Assembly (NCBI GenBank): GCA_902597215.1
Contig: CACJWU010000008.1
Span: 1 to 32,210 of the forward strand
Origin: an uncultured Pelagibacteraceae bacterium
Lineage (GTDB): Bacteria; Pseudomonadota; Alphaproteobacteria; Pelagibacterales; Pelagibacteraceae
Direction: 5' to 3'
DNA length: 32,210 bases
Part shown: positions 8,010-16,259 of the stretch, piece by piece
Layout of the letters: each line of letters opens with the position of its first letter
Position numbering within the stretch: the stretch's first letter is position 1
The notes under the pieces: model-generated
What the model was told of the DNA's origin: nothing
Databases searched by the model: none
Seen by the model: only the letters and a program-made list of their open reading frames with translations
Program-made: the position numbers and the translations under genes

Positions 8010-10550
8010 TTATAATATGATATTTAAAAGTTTATTTGGAACAAATATTTTTTTCTTTATTGTTTTATCAACAAAATATTTATTAAGTTCATCGTTTTTT
8101 TGAACTAATTCAACCAAATTTTTTTCTGTAATGTTTTTTTCAGCTTTAATTATACCCCTTTTTTTTCCTCCAATTTGAATCACGTAATTAAGAATTTTTT
8201 CTTCTATCAATTTTTTATCAATTTGAGGCCACTGAATACCAGTTGTGTCGTGATTAAGTAATTTTAAGCACTCATTGCTAAAATGTGGAAGTACAGGGTT
8301 TAATGCAATCAAAATTTTTTTGTAATTTTCAATGAGAGATTCTTTTGAGTAGTTTTTATCCACTAATTTTTGCATTTCTGTGTAAATTTGGTGGAAATTT
8401 GCAATAATCTTATTATATCTGAAATTTATTAAATTAGTTGAAACATCATTTAAAAATTGATTAGTAGTTTTTTCTAATAAATTGTCAGGATTTTTTTTAT
8501 TATCTAACTTAATATTATTCAGAATTTTTGAATTTAAGTTCCAAAGCTTATTGATAAATTTATTCGAGGCCGAGATTCCTTCATCAGACCATTGAATATC
8601 TCTTTCTGGTGGGCTATCAGAAAGAATAAAAAGTCTTACAGCATCAGCTCCATAGTTATTGATAATTGTTTCTGGATCAATGGTATTTTTTTTAGACTTT
8701 GACATTGATTCTGATGGACCAACTTTAACTTCATGTGTCCTATCATTTTCCAAAAATTTTTTTCCATTTATTGAAATTACTTCATCTGGATTTATCCAAT
8801 TATTATTTTTATCTTTATATGTTTCGTGACAAACCATACCTTGAGTAAATAACCCTTTAAAAGGTTCATGAAAGTTGAATTCATTATTTTCAAAAGAAAG
8901 AGCATTCATAAAAAATCTGGAGTAAAGAAGATGTAGAATTGCATGTTCAACACCACCAATATATTGGTCAACAGGCATCCAATAATCAATTTCTTCTTGA
9001 TTAAAACCATAATCAGTTTTTTTTGGTGAACAGAATCGCAAAAAATACCATGATGAGTCAACAAAAGTGTCCAAAGTATCTGTTTCTCTAGTAAAAATTT
9101 TTCCATTAATTTCAATTTTTTTCCAATTGTCATCAAGATCTAATGGATTGCCTGAATTTTTAAATTTATCAATCTTCGGCAATTCAACAGGTAATAAATT
9201 TTCAGGAATTTTTTGAGGTTGGTTTTTTTCATCATAAATAATTGGAATTGGACAACCCCAGTATCTTTGCCTTGAGATACCCCAATCTTTTAAACGAAAA
9301 TTAGTTTTCTTATTTCCTAGATTATTTTTTTCAAGATATTCAATTGTTTTAGGAATTGATTCATCTGGACATTTTATATTGTTTAAAAATGATGAGTTAA
9401 ACATATAACCTGATCCCGTGTATGCTTCATTACTTACAGAGAAATTTAATTCTTTTAAAGATGGAGTGACAACTGTTTTTACATTGAGTTTATATTTTCT
9501 TGCAAAGTCCAAATCTCTTTGGTCATGAGCCGGACATCCAAAAACAGCTCCAAGCCCGTAATCCATTAATACAAAATTTGCGAAATAAACTGGAACTTTT
9601 AATTTATCATCTAGAGGATTAAGAGCAATTAAATCAGTTTTAAAACCAATTTTTTCTGCGGCAGCTAATGACTCTTCAGTTGTACCAGTTTTAGAACACT
9701 CTTTTTTAAAACTTATAAAATTACTATCATTTTCATATAGTTTTGAAACGGGATGGTCAACTGATAGAGCTAAAAATGAAAGTCCAAAAAGAGTATCTGG
9801 ACGTGTTGTGTAACATTTAATTTCTTTTATTTCTTTAGAATTTTCAATCTTAAATTTAACTTCACATCCAAATGATTTTCCTATCCAATTTTTTTGCATA
9901 GTTTTTACTTTATTGGGCCACTCGTCTAATTTATCTAAATTTTTAAGTAATTTTTCAGAAAATTTTGTTATATTAAAAAACCATTGGCTCAATTTTTTCC
10001 TTTCAACAGGAACTCCAGATCTCCAACCTTTGCCATCTATTACTTGCTCGTTTGCCAGTACAGTTTCGTCTACAGGATCCCAATTTACATAATTTTCTTT
10101 TCTGTAAACCAGACCTTTGTCATACATTTCTAGGAAAAATTTTTGCTGATGTTTATAATAATCTGGAGAACACGTTGAAATTTCTCTATCCCAATCTATA
10201 GATAAGCCAAGTTTCTTAAGTTGGGATTTCATTATTTCTATATTTTTTTCTGTCCAAGTTCTAGGATCTAAATTATTTTGTCTCGCTGCATTTTCTGCTG
10301 GCATCCCAAATGAATCCCATCCCATAGGGTGTAAAACATTATAGCCTTGTAGCTTTTTAAAGCGAGCAAGAACATCTCCAATTGTGTAATTTCTTACATG
10401 TCCCATATGTATTTTGCCTGATGGATATGGGAACATTTCAAGACAATAAAATTTTTCTTTATTTTTATCTAAAGTTGTTTTGAATATTTTATTATTGTCC
10501 CAGTATTCTTGCCAATATTTTTCAACTATTTTGAAGTTATATTTTTCCAT
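8010..10550 (-). CDS. leuS: Leucyl-tRNA synthetase
   Basis: This class I aminoacyl-tRNA synthetase charges tRNA-Leu. At 846 aa it has the full bacterial architecture. The HIGH motif appears as HMGH at residues 48-51. The CP1 editing domain with TTRPDTLFG follows. A catalytic core segment reads [14 protein letters not shown]. The second signature is MSKSKKN near residue 617, where the usual leading Lys of KMSKS is replaced by Ser (SMSKS). The tRNA-binding C-terminal domain is present. It lies 31 bp downstream of the DUF3576 gene on the same strand. No T-box leader or other attenuator is visible in that short gap. Confidence 0.98.
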   Translation of the reverse strand: MEKYNFKIVEKYWQEYWDNNKIFKTTLDKNKEKFYCLEMFPYPSGKIHMGHVRNYTIGDVLARFKKLQGYNVLHPMGWDSFGMPAENAARQNNLDPRTWTEKNIEIMKSQLKKLGLSIDWDREISTCSPDYYKHQQKFFLEMYDKGLVYRKENYVNWDPVDETVLANEQVIDGKGWRSGVPVERKKLSQWFFNITKFSEKLLKNLDKLDEWPNKVKTMQKNWIGKSFGCEVKFKIENSKEIKEIKCYTTRPDTLFGLSFLALSVDHPVSKLYENDSNFISFKKECSKTGTTEESLAAAEKIGFKTDLIALNPLDDKLKVPVYFANFVLMDYGLGAVFGCPAHDQRDLDFARKYKLNVKTVVTPSLKELNFSVSNEAYTGSGYMFNSSFLNNIKCPDESIPKTIEYLEKNNLGNKKTNFRLKDWGISRQRYWGCPIPIIYDEKNQPQKIPENLLPVELPKIDKFKNSGNPLDLDDNWKKIEINGKIFTRETDTLDTFVDSSWYFLRFCSPKKTDYGFNQEEIDYWMPVDQYIGGVEHAILHLLYSRFFMNALSFENNEFNFHEPFKGLFTQGMVCHETYKDKNNNWINPDEVISINGKKFLENDRTHEVKVGPSESMSKSKKNTIDPETIINNYGADAVRLFILSDSPPERDIQWSDEGISASNKFINKLWNLNSKILNNIKLDNKKNPDNLLEKTTNQFLNDVSTNLINFRYNKIIANFHQIYTEMQKLVDKNYSKESLIENYKKILIALNPVLPHFSNECLKLLNHDTTGIQWPQIDKKLIEEKILNYVIQIGGKKRGIIKAEKNITEKNLVELVQKNDELNKYFVDKTIKKKIFVPNKLLNIIL

Positions 10551-10581
10551 TAGACTTTTTATATATTAGATCTAATTTAAC

Positions 10582-11163
10582 TTAGTCACCACTCTTTAAT
10601 CCCTCTGGAAGTTGGAAATCTTTAGGTAGACTTGGATCTTGTGTTTTCAATATTGATGCTTCTTTTAAAATAGCAACTTTAATTTCATTAGCTAAAGTAG
10701 ATTTAACTTTTGAGATAGAGCATTCATTAACACTGATACATTTTTTTTTATGAATTATTACGTCTAATCCATCAGCTCTAATTTCAGTAGATAAAAACTT
10801 TACCGTTATTTTTAGAGATTCATTAGTAGTTGTTTCATCTGAGAACCAGTCAGTTATTATAATTCCACCTGAGTAATCAACATTACTAAATGGAGCAAAA
10901 TCTAATAAGTTTATTGATGCTCTCCACATTGGGTTAGATGAAGCAAACTCAAAAACCCCTGACCCACCTCTTTGTCTTGCTTTATCAAAAACTCTGAATC
11001 CTCTTCCTTCTTGAATGTTTTTTTCAACCCTATCATGCACATTTACTGGAATTTTTCTTGCATCGGTTTTTCGATAAATCCCACACCCGGTAGTAAAAAC
11101 AAATAATAATAATAAGATTAAAATGTGAGTAAATTTAAGATATTTCAATTGATTTATTATCAT
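10582..11163 (-). CDS. DUF3576 domain-containing putative lipoprotein
   Basis: This resembles the alphaproteobacterial DUF3576 family, often found next to leuS. Its molecular function is not known to me. The ORF track opens at 11241, but I prefer the internal Met at 11163. That start puts a short charged n-region and a hydrophobic stretch (LKFTHILILLLLFVFTTGCG) at the N-terminus, as expected for a lipoprotein signal, with the Cys as the probable lipidation site. The lipobox TTGC is weak at position -3. The family-like segment is CGIYRKTDARKIPVNVHDR, followed by a globular region of about 150 residues rich in beta-strand-type sequence. With this start it has 193 aa and is divergent from the porin across a 183-bp gap. 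Confidence 0.8.
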   Translation of the reverse strand: MIINQLKYLKFTHILILLLLFVFTTGCGIYRKTDARKIPVNVHDRVEKNIQEGRGFRVFDKARQRGGSGVFEFASSNPMWRASINLLDFAPFSNVDYSGGIIITDWFSDETTTNESLKITVKFLSTEIRADGLDVIIHKKKCISVNECSISKVKSTLANEIKVAILKEASILKTQDPSLPKDFQLPEGLKSGD

Positions 11164-11304
11164 TTTATCTGAGACGCTAACTAACACAGTATACAAGTCT
11201 ATTAAAACATTAAATTGTGATATTTTTGCAACATAATACAAAAAAAAACTGTTTTTTATGGCATTTTGATCAATATTTCATTCTCAAGTGCTAAAAAAGC
11301 CTCG

Positions 11305-11320
11305 TTATTAATATTAATAA
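11305..11320. repeat. 16-bp perfect AT palindrome in the porin leader
   Basis: TTATTAATATTAATAA is its own reverse complement over all 16 bases. It lies 27-42 bases before the porin ATG, between any upstream promoter and the Shine-Dalgarno site. It could be an operator, or a weak hairpin in the mRNA leader. In DNA this AT-rich such palindromes also arise by chance, so function is only a suggestion. Confidence 0.45.
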
Positions 11321-11334
11321 TAAATCTATATAAC

Positions 11335-11340
11335 AAGGAG
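11335..11340 (+). promoter_or_regulatory. Strong Shine-Dalgarno site that sets the porin start
   Basis: AAGGAG sits six bases before the ATG at 11347. Most other genes in this window have only A/T-rich sequence there. This site decides the porin start in favour of 11347 over the ORF-track start at 11266, and suggests a high rate of initiation. Confidence 0.8.
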
Positions 11341-11346
11341 AAAAAT

Positions 11347-12363
11347 ATGGATAACATGAAAAAACTAGGGCTTTCAGCTTTAGCAGGTTCACTTGTTGCA
11401 TTCTCAGCTAACGCTGGTGAATTAGCAGTGAGCGGTGGAGCTAAGCTTTCTTATACTGGAGCACAAGGCTCTCAGGATAACAGTGACACTGGTAACAACT
11501 TTGGTATGCAAAGATTAGTTACTATGTCAGGTTCTGGTGAATTAGATAATGGTATGAGCGTATCTTTAGTACATACTTTTGCTACTTCAACAGGAGCTGG
11601 ATCCACATCATCAATAACAATTGATATGGGTTCAATGGGAACACTTGGTTATGGTCAAGACTCATACCAAGTTGGTATGTCAAAAATCGATGATATTATT
11701 CCAACAGCAGAGGAAGAAGTATCAAACGGTTTAAGTTTAACAGCTACTGAATCACAAGGTTCAACTGCAGTAAATGGTAACACTTACGAAGTTGACTTAG
11801 GTGGTAACGGTTTCAACTATACATTAAATGCTGGAGACATGGCTACAATCGTAGTTGGTTATGCACCAAGAGGTGTTGACAACTTAAACGATGATGGTGC
11901 TACAGGTGGTACTGATGGTGACGGATCTGATAGTTCTGTACACGTTGTACTAACTCCAATGGATGGTTTAAAAGTTGTTGCTGGTACAGGTGAAAGAGTA
12001 AACGGAAACAACATGGATGACATGGAAACTTTCGGTGCTACTTACACTTACGGACCGGTATCTGCAGGTATACAAATGTCAGAAATTGATTACGAAGCTG
12101 CTAACAGCGGTATCGCAAGAGATGCTGACACGACATACATGGGTATTGCGTTTAACGTAAACGAAAGCCTATCAATCTCATACGGTGAACAAGAAACTGA
12201 CCTTGCTGGTGTTTCTGTTGACCAAGAGCTAGAAGGTATGTCAATTGCATACTCTATGGGTGGTGTATCAATTAAAGCACATAACAACGAAGGTAAAGGA
12301 ATGGGCGGAACTGCAAATAATGCTTCTGAACATACTGAAATCAGCGTATCATTTGCGTTTTAA
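11347..12363 (+). CDS. Outer-membrane porin (Gram-negative beta-barrel)
   Basis: The likely product is a general outer-membrane porin, admitting small hydrophilic solutes. With the start at 11347 the protein has 338 aa and a signal peptide whose likely cleavage follows SANA (near residue 23). The mature protein opens with GELAVSGGAKLSYTG, the first strand of many alphaproteobacterial porins. Alternating polar/hydrophobic strands and Gly/Asn/Asp-rich loops fill the body. The final residues EISVSFAF end in Phe, the classic C-terminal signal for barrel assembly. Codon use differs from the neighbours, with more AAC, TTC, TAC and GGT, as in highly expressed genes. It has its own strong Shine-Dalgarno site and terminator and so looks monocistronic. 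The transported substrate cannot be told from sequence. Confidence 0.88.
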   Translation: MDNMKKLGLSALAGSLVAFSANAGELAVSGGAKLSYTGAQGSQDNSDTGNNFGMQRLVTMSGSGELDNGMSVSLVHTFATSTGAGSTSSITIDMGSMGTLGYGQDSYQVGMSKIDDIIPTAEEEVSNGLSLTATESQGSTAVNGNTYEVDLGGNGFNYTLNAGDMATIVVGYAPRGVDNLNDDGATGGTDGDGSDSSVHVVLTPMDGLKVVAGTGERVNGNNMDDMETFGATYTYGPVSAGIQMSEIDYEAANSGIARDADTTYMGIAFNVNESLSISYGEQETDLAGVSVDQELEGMSIAYSMGGVSIKAHNNEGKGMGGTANNASEHTEISVSFAF

Positions 12364-12384
12364 TTAAAACCAATTATTAAATTT

Positions 12385-12417
12385 AAAAAGGGCCCTGTTT
12401 AACAGGGCCTTTTTTTT
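12385..12417 (+). terminator. Rho-independent terminator of the porin gene
   Basis: The stem GGCCCTG/CAGGGCC closes a TTTAA loop. It is preceded by AAAAAG and followed by a run of seven T, so the stem can be extended by A-T pairs. This is the only strong GC stem plus T-tract I found in the window. Its T-tract reaches the stop codon of the convergent sulfotransferase gene. The mirrored A-tract means it could also stop transcription arriving from the other side. Confidence 0.93.
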
Positions 12418-13957
12418 ATTCTTCTAATTTTTTTAGAAAATCTAAATTATCCTTATATTTATCACTTAGTTTGATTGAAGTTTTATAAATTGGTTTTCTG
12501 GCCTGAGAAATGCTTACTGTCTTTATACCTGTATCATTTTTCGTATAATCAATACAACTCTCTTCCCACGATAAATTACAAAAATTAATTAGTTTTTTTG
12601 TTTCAGCAATTTGATTATTTATTAAGTTTTCATATTCACAATCGTAAATTTGATTTGGTAATTTATAATGCCAAAAGGTCATTAGATCTTTATACATATT
12701 AATAAATTTAACCAAAGTTTCTTGATTGTAGCTCCATGGTAAAGACCCTCCATCAAATACGTTTTTATAAATTGATAAGGCTGTATCCTTTAAATTTCTC
12801 TTGCAATGAATAATTTTCGCTCTTGGAAATAAAATTCTGATAAATCCTATCCATCTAAAATTAAGTGGTGCCTTGTCTAATATAATTTTGTTGCTAAATT
12901 GATTGAATTTATCAAAAATTTGACTTGATAATTTAGCCAATTCAAAATTCTCATTTTTTAAAAATAAGTTAATAAAATCATTATCAAATATCTTTTCAAC
13001 AAATAGATCATTTAATATATTTAGCTCACCTGCTCCATAAATTTTAGAATGAGATGAAACAATTTGATGAGTTAAAGTAGTTCCTGATCTTGGCAGACCT
13101 ACTATAAAAATTAAGTTTGGTCCCTCATTTACCTCTAAATCTTTGAAATTATACGTCTTAAAGGTATTTTTTATAGCCTCAAATATTTTTTTCTCATCTT
13201 CGAATTTATAATGTTTTAATATACTATAATATTTATCATTTGCTTTAATGAAATATTTTGCTGACTCAGAATGATTATTGATATCAGAATATGCTTTTGC
13301 TATAGCAAAATTTAAAAAAGATAATCCCTCATTCGAAATTTTTGTATTAGATAGTTTATTAATCATACTTGATAGATGATCATCTTTCTCTTTATAAGTA
13401 TGAATGCTACTGTACATTTGATCTGCAGTAGTATTATTTGGAAATTTTCTATTTATTTCTAAAAGTAATTTTTTTGCATTTTTAAATTTGTTTCCAATTT
13501 GATATGCTCCAGCTAAGTTTTTTAAAATCGTTTCATTATTATTATTAATTTTGTATGCTTTTTCATAAAGTTTTATAGCTTCATTATTTTGATTAATTTC
13601 TCTTTTAACATTAGCTAAATTACATAGTGCTACAAAACTTTTTTCATTTTGTTTGAGTGCTCTTGTTAAATTTTCTTCGGCTTCTTGATATCTACCCTGC
13701 ACTCTATAAAGAGCACCAATATTAGATAAAATTGAGATGTTATTTGGGAATTTTTTCAATCCCTTTTTAAAAATATCTTCGGCTAAATCATTCTTTCCCA
13801 GCTGTCTATAAGACAAACCAATCAAATTATAAAATGGAACTTGAGAATTATCTTTTTTAAGAAGAACTTTTGTTTTTTCTATTACTTTTTCATAATCACC
13901 AGCTGCAAAAAAATTTTGAATTTTTTTAAATTCTTTTTTAATAAATTCTACATCCAT
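12416..13957 (-). CDS. TPR-repeat sulfotransferase family protein
   Basis: The 513-aa product joins two modules. The N-terminal part, to about residue 200, contains tandem tetratricopeptide repeats (for example GLSYRQLGKNDLAEDIFKKG and GALYRVQGRYQEAEENL), which usually hold protein partners. The C-terminal part is a PAPS-dependent sulfotransferase domain. It has the 5'-phosphosulfate loop GLPRSGTT near residues 286-293 and the 3'-phosphate-binding segment RNLKDTALSIY near 384-394. No signal peptide or membrane segment is evident, so it is probably cytoplasmic. The acceptor is unknown; such fusions are common in marine alphaproteobacteria. It starts four bases after the ThiE-like gene and is probably co-transcribed with it. 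Its stop lies in the T-tract of the porin terminator. Confidence 0.85.
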   Translation of the reverse strand: MDVEFIKKEFKKIQNFFAAGDYEKVIEKTKVLLKKDNSQVPFYNLIGLSYRQLGKNDLAEDIFKKGLKKFPNNISILSNIGALYRVQGRYQEAEENLTRALKQNEKSFVALCNLANVKREINQNNEAIKLYEKAYKINNNNETILKNLAGAYQIGNKFKNAKKLLLEINRKFPNNTTADQMYSSIHTYKEKDDHLSSMINKLSNTKISNEGLSFLNFAIAKAYSDINNHSESAKYFIKANDKYYSILKHYKFEDEKKIFEAIKNTFKTYNFKDLEVNEGPNLIFIVGLPRSGTTLTHQIVSSHSKIYGAGELNILNDLFVEKIFDNDFINLFLKNENFELAKLSSQIFDKFNQFSNKIILDKAPLNFRWIGFIRILFPRAKIIHCKRNLKDTALSIYKNVFDGGSLPWSYNQETLVKFINMYKDLMTFWHYKLPNQIYDCEYENLINNQIAETKKLINFCNLSWEESCIDYTKNDTGIKTVSISQARKPIYKTSIKLSDKYKDNLDFLKKLEE

Positions 13958-13961
13958 AGTT

Positions 13962-14516
13962 TTAAAGATATTTAAATTTTTTATTTTTGAATAGTTCTAT
14001 AGCTGCAATCCCGTAAACATCAATTAATTTTACTTTTTTTATATTCTCAAAGTTAATACCACCTAAACAAACTATATTTTTATTTGTCTGTTTTTTAAGA
14101 TTTAAAAATTTATATAGACCTAAAAAATTTTTATTTTTCTTTGACATAAAAATAGGAGATAAAAAAATAATTTTGATTCTTTGTTTTTCTTTTTGTCTTA
14201 TTTCTTTTAAATTATGTGCAGAACCTAATAATTCAAATTTTTTTTTCATAGTAAATATATTATGAGTAAAGTTTTTATTGAATGCTGGTATATATGCTCC
14301 ATCTAAATTAAGTTTAATTGCAAGCTTAATATTATTACTTAAATAAAATTTAACACCTTTTTTTTTACATTTGTTTCTAATGTTGATAATTAACTCTTCA
14401 TTAATAGGATCATTATAATTTCTATATATTATAGAAGTATTTTTTGGTAAGTTATCTATCAAATCTAATTCAAAAGAATTAATATAGCAAAATAATTTAT
14501 TATTTTTAAAATGCAT
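13962..14516 (-). CDS. Divergent thiamine phosphate synthase (ThiE/TenI)-like protein
   Basis: This 184-aa protein follows the segment order of the ThiE/TenI TIM barrel. SIIYRN (about 28-33) matches the lRxK strand. LDGAYIP (71-77) corresponds to the aDGvHlg segment, LLGSAHNLKEI (97-107) to iiGvSvh, and IFLSPIFMSKKNK to the GPvfxTxtK loop. CLGGIN (150-155) is the phosphate-binding GGI strand. ThiE joins HMP-pyrophosphate and thiazole phosphate, whereas TenI-type relatives act elsewhere in thiamine metabolism. Several expected ThiE residues look changed: the second basic residue of RxK is Tyr, and the two Asp positions that bind magnesium appear as Asn. Catalytic activity is therefore doubtful. 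It starts with its ATG overlapping the divergent yggS start and leads into the TPR-sulfotransferase gene. Confidence 0.72.
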   Translation of the reverse strand: MHFKNNKLFCYINSFELDLIDNLPKNTSIIYRNYNDPINEELIINIRNKCKKKGVKFYLSNNIKLAIKLNLDGAYIPAFNKNFTHNIFTMKKKFELLGSAHNLKEIRQKEKQRIKIIFLSPIFMSKKNKNFLGLYKFLNLKKQTNKNIVCLGGINFENIKKVKLIDVYGIAAIELFKNKKFKYL

Positions 14517-15170
14517 AATGTTGTTAATAACTTAAAAGATATTGAAAACCAATTAAACCTTTCTTTAGCTTCAAAGAAGCTACCTATACCAAAAATAATT
14601 GCAGTAAGTAAAACATTTCCAGTTAGTAAGATAATGCCCTTATTAAAACAGGGACATATTCATTATGGTGAAAATAAGATTCAGGAAGCAGTAAATAAAT
14701 GGACAGAAATAAAAGAAGAATTCCCTAAAATTAAATTACATATGTTAGGAAAAGTTCAAACAAATAAAGTAAAATTTCTAATTCCTCTTTTTGATTATGT
14801 ACATTCAGTAGATAATTTGAAATTAGCTAAAAAAATTGCTGATGAACAAAATAAAAAAAATAAAAGTATAAAGATTTTTATTCAGGTAAATATTGGTGCT
14901 GAACAACAAAAGAATGGAATAGATATTGAGGATTTAGAAAATTTTTATAAAGAATGTTCAAAAAATATGGGCCTTAATATTGTAGGTCTAATGTGTTTAC
15001 CTCCACAAAATGATAATCCAGTAGAATTTTTCAGAAAAATGAATGATTTAAAAGACAAACTCCAGATATGTGAATTAAGTATGGGAATGTCAAACGACTT
15101 TATTGATGCAGCAAAATTAAACTCAACATTTTTAAGAATAGGAACTAAAATTTTTGGCGAAAGAAATTGA
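14511..15170 (+). CDS. yggS: YggS family pyridoxal phosphate homeostasis protein
   Basis: YggS (PLPHP/PROSC) binds pyridoxal 5'-phosphate in a TIM barrel like alanine racemase and buffers free PLP. It has no well-established catalytic activity. The PLP-lysine is expected in AVSKTFP (about residues 31-37). HYGENKIQEA, LHMLGKVQTNKVK, VHSVDN, QVNIG, GLMCLPP and LSMGMSNDFIDA are all family signatures in the right order. The 219-aa length is normal. The 5' end overlaps the divergent ThiE-like gene by six bases (ATGCAT), and I see no later in-frame Met that keeps the N-terminal helix. Its stop directly abuts the stop of the convergent L,D-transpeptidase gene. Confidence 0.95.
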   Translation: MHNVVNNLKDIENQLNLSLASKKLPIPKIIAVSKTFPVSKIMPLLKQGHIHYGENKIQEAVNKWTEIKEEFPKIKLHMLGKVQTNKVKFLIPLFDYVHSVDNLKLAKKIADEQNKKNKSIKIFIQVNIGAEQQKNGIDIEDLENFYKECSKNMGLNIVGLMCLPPQNDNPVEFFRKMNDLKDKLQICELSMGMSNDFIDAAKLNSTFLRIGTKIFGERN

Positions 15171-15659
15171 TTAAATTTTTAAAAATGTGTTTTTTTTAAT
15201 TAATTTTAATAAAATTTCAAAATCTTGCTTCTTAATTGCTATACATCCTGCAGTTGGTTTATAATTTTTAGTCAAGTGTAGAAAAATTGCACTTCCTTTT
15301 CCTCTAATAATTTTTTTTAAATTATAGTCTAATACAATAAGATAATCATATTTATTATCCTTTCTAAATAGTTTTTCATGCTTAATCTTTTTTTGAATAT
15401 TAACTAGTTTGTTATAATATTTACTTCTAACATCATCACACCACCCCATCCTTTTGGTTATTTTTTGACTATCTATTTGTGAGCCATCAAAAGTAACTCT
15501 ATCAGATCTATAAAAAATTTTTTTTAACCCAAATGTCCCTTTTGGAGTACATAAATCCCCTTCTTTCTTTTTCTTAGAAATTCCATTTTTTCCAATTGAA
15601 CATCTAAATTGAAATTCATCAACTTCAAGTGTATGTTTATTTTTAAGTTTAATAATCAT
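15171..15659 (-). CDS. L,D-transpeptidase (YkuD) family protein
   Basis: YkuD-domain enzymes make 3-3 peptidoglycan cross-links or attach proteins to the wall through a catalytic cysteine. The small 162-aa product is almost all catalytic domain. It has KEGDLCTPKGTFGL near residues 34-47, a YLIVLDYN strand, and the active-site region FLHLTKNYKPTAGCIAI with the catalytic Cys near residue 137. The motif is TAGC rather than the commoner SHGC, as seen in the short alphaproteobacterial subfamily. There is no obvious signal peptide or anchor, so export is unexplained; some members of this subfamily may not act on the wall. The start is nine bases from the divergent winged-helix gene. The 3' end abuts yggS without a gap. 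Confidence 0.82.
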   Translation of the reverse strand: MIIKLKNKHTLEVDEFQFRCSIGKNGISKKKKEGDLCTPKGTFGLKKIFYRSDRVTFDGSQIDSQKITKRMGWCDDVRSKYYNKLVNIQKKIKHEKLFRKDNKYDYLIVLDYNLKKIIRGKGSAIFLHLTKNYKPTAGCIAIKKQDFEILLKLIKKNTFLKI

Positions 15660-15668
15660 ATTTATTCA

Positions 15669-16259
15669 ATGAATAAGCAAAAAATTTACACAGTAAATTC
15701 CTCTAGTTTGTATAATATTTTGAGCGAAATAAAAGATTTTTTAAATTTTAATATTGAATTTATAGATTCAAGAAATATTTCAAAAAAAGATTTAGATAAA
15801 AAAAAAGACTTTGAAAGTTCGTTATTTTTAATTTTAGACAAAGAAAAATTGAATAATGAAAAATATTTTAATCCAAATAATGTAATTTATTTGAGCAATT
15901 TACCTATCTCATTATTTAAATTAATTGAAAAAATAAATGTTTTTAGTCTAAAATTTAAATATCAATCTCAATCAAGAATTATTGTAAAAAATTATAATAT
16001 TGATATCAACGCTAGAAAAATAGTGAAAAATAATAATGAACTAAAACTTACTGAAAGAGAAATTGAACTTATATTATTTCTTTATAGAAGTAAGTCTCCT
16101 CAAAATGTAGTATCTTTACAGACTGGAATTTGGAAACAAAAAAAAGAATTAGAAACTCATACTGTTGAAACCCATATCTATAGACTTAGAAAAAAAATTA
16201 ATGAGAAATTTAAAGACAATAATTTTATTAAAAGTAATGAATTAGGATACTTTATTTAA
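15669..16259 (+). CDS. Winged-helix (OmpR/PhoB-type) DNA-binding protein with degenerate N-terminal domain
   Basis: I place the start at MNKQKIYT (15669), because the ORF-track start at 15609 lies inside the divergent L,D-transpeptidase gene and adds unlikely sequence. The resulting 196-aa protein ends in a clear OmpR-type winged helix (about residues 115-196). It contains LTEREIELILFLY, then THTVETHIYRLRKKI as the recognition helix region, then a wing ending ELGYFI. The N-terminal ~100 residues have the size of a receiver domain, but I see neither the paired acidic residues nor a clear phospho-acceptor Asp, so phosphorylation control is unlikely. No partner kinase is nearby. Possible targets include the adjacent L,D-transpeptidase gene, an inference from the 9-bp divergent arrangement. 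Confidence 0.75.
   Translation: MNKQKIYTVNSSSLYNILSEIKDFLNFNIEFIDSRNISKKDLDKKKDFESSLFLILDKEKLNNEKYFNPNNVIYLSNLPISLFKLIEKINVFSLKFKYQSQSRIIVKNYNIDINARKIVKNNNELKLTEREIELILFLYRSKSPQNVVSLQTGIWKQKKELETHTVETHIYRLRKKINEKFKDNNFIKSNELGYFI

Noticed and set aside
8906-9136. 76-aa minus-strand ORF inside leuS
   Set aside because: It is an alternate-frame shadow of a continuous, well-conserved leuS frame. I saw no sign of a frameshift or programmed slippage.
11243-11257. AAAAAACTGTTTTTT in the porin upstream gap as a terminator
   Set aside because: The stem is only A-T pairs plus one C-G with a one-base loop, far too weak compared with the GC stem after the porin.
12090-12287. 65-aa ORF antisense to the porin
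   Set aside because: It mirrors porin codons and has no motif or start signal. The porin frame is uninterrupted.
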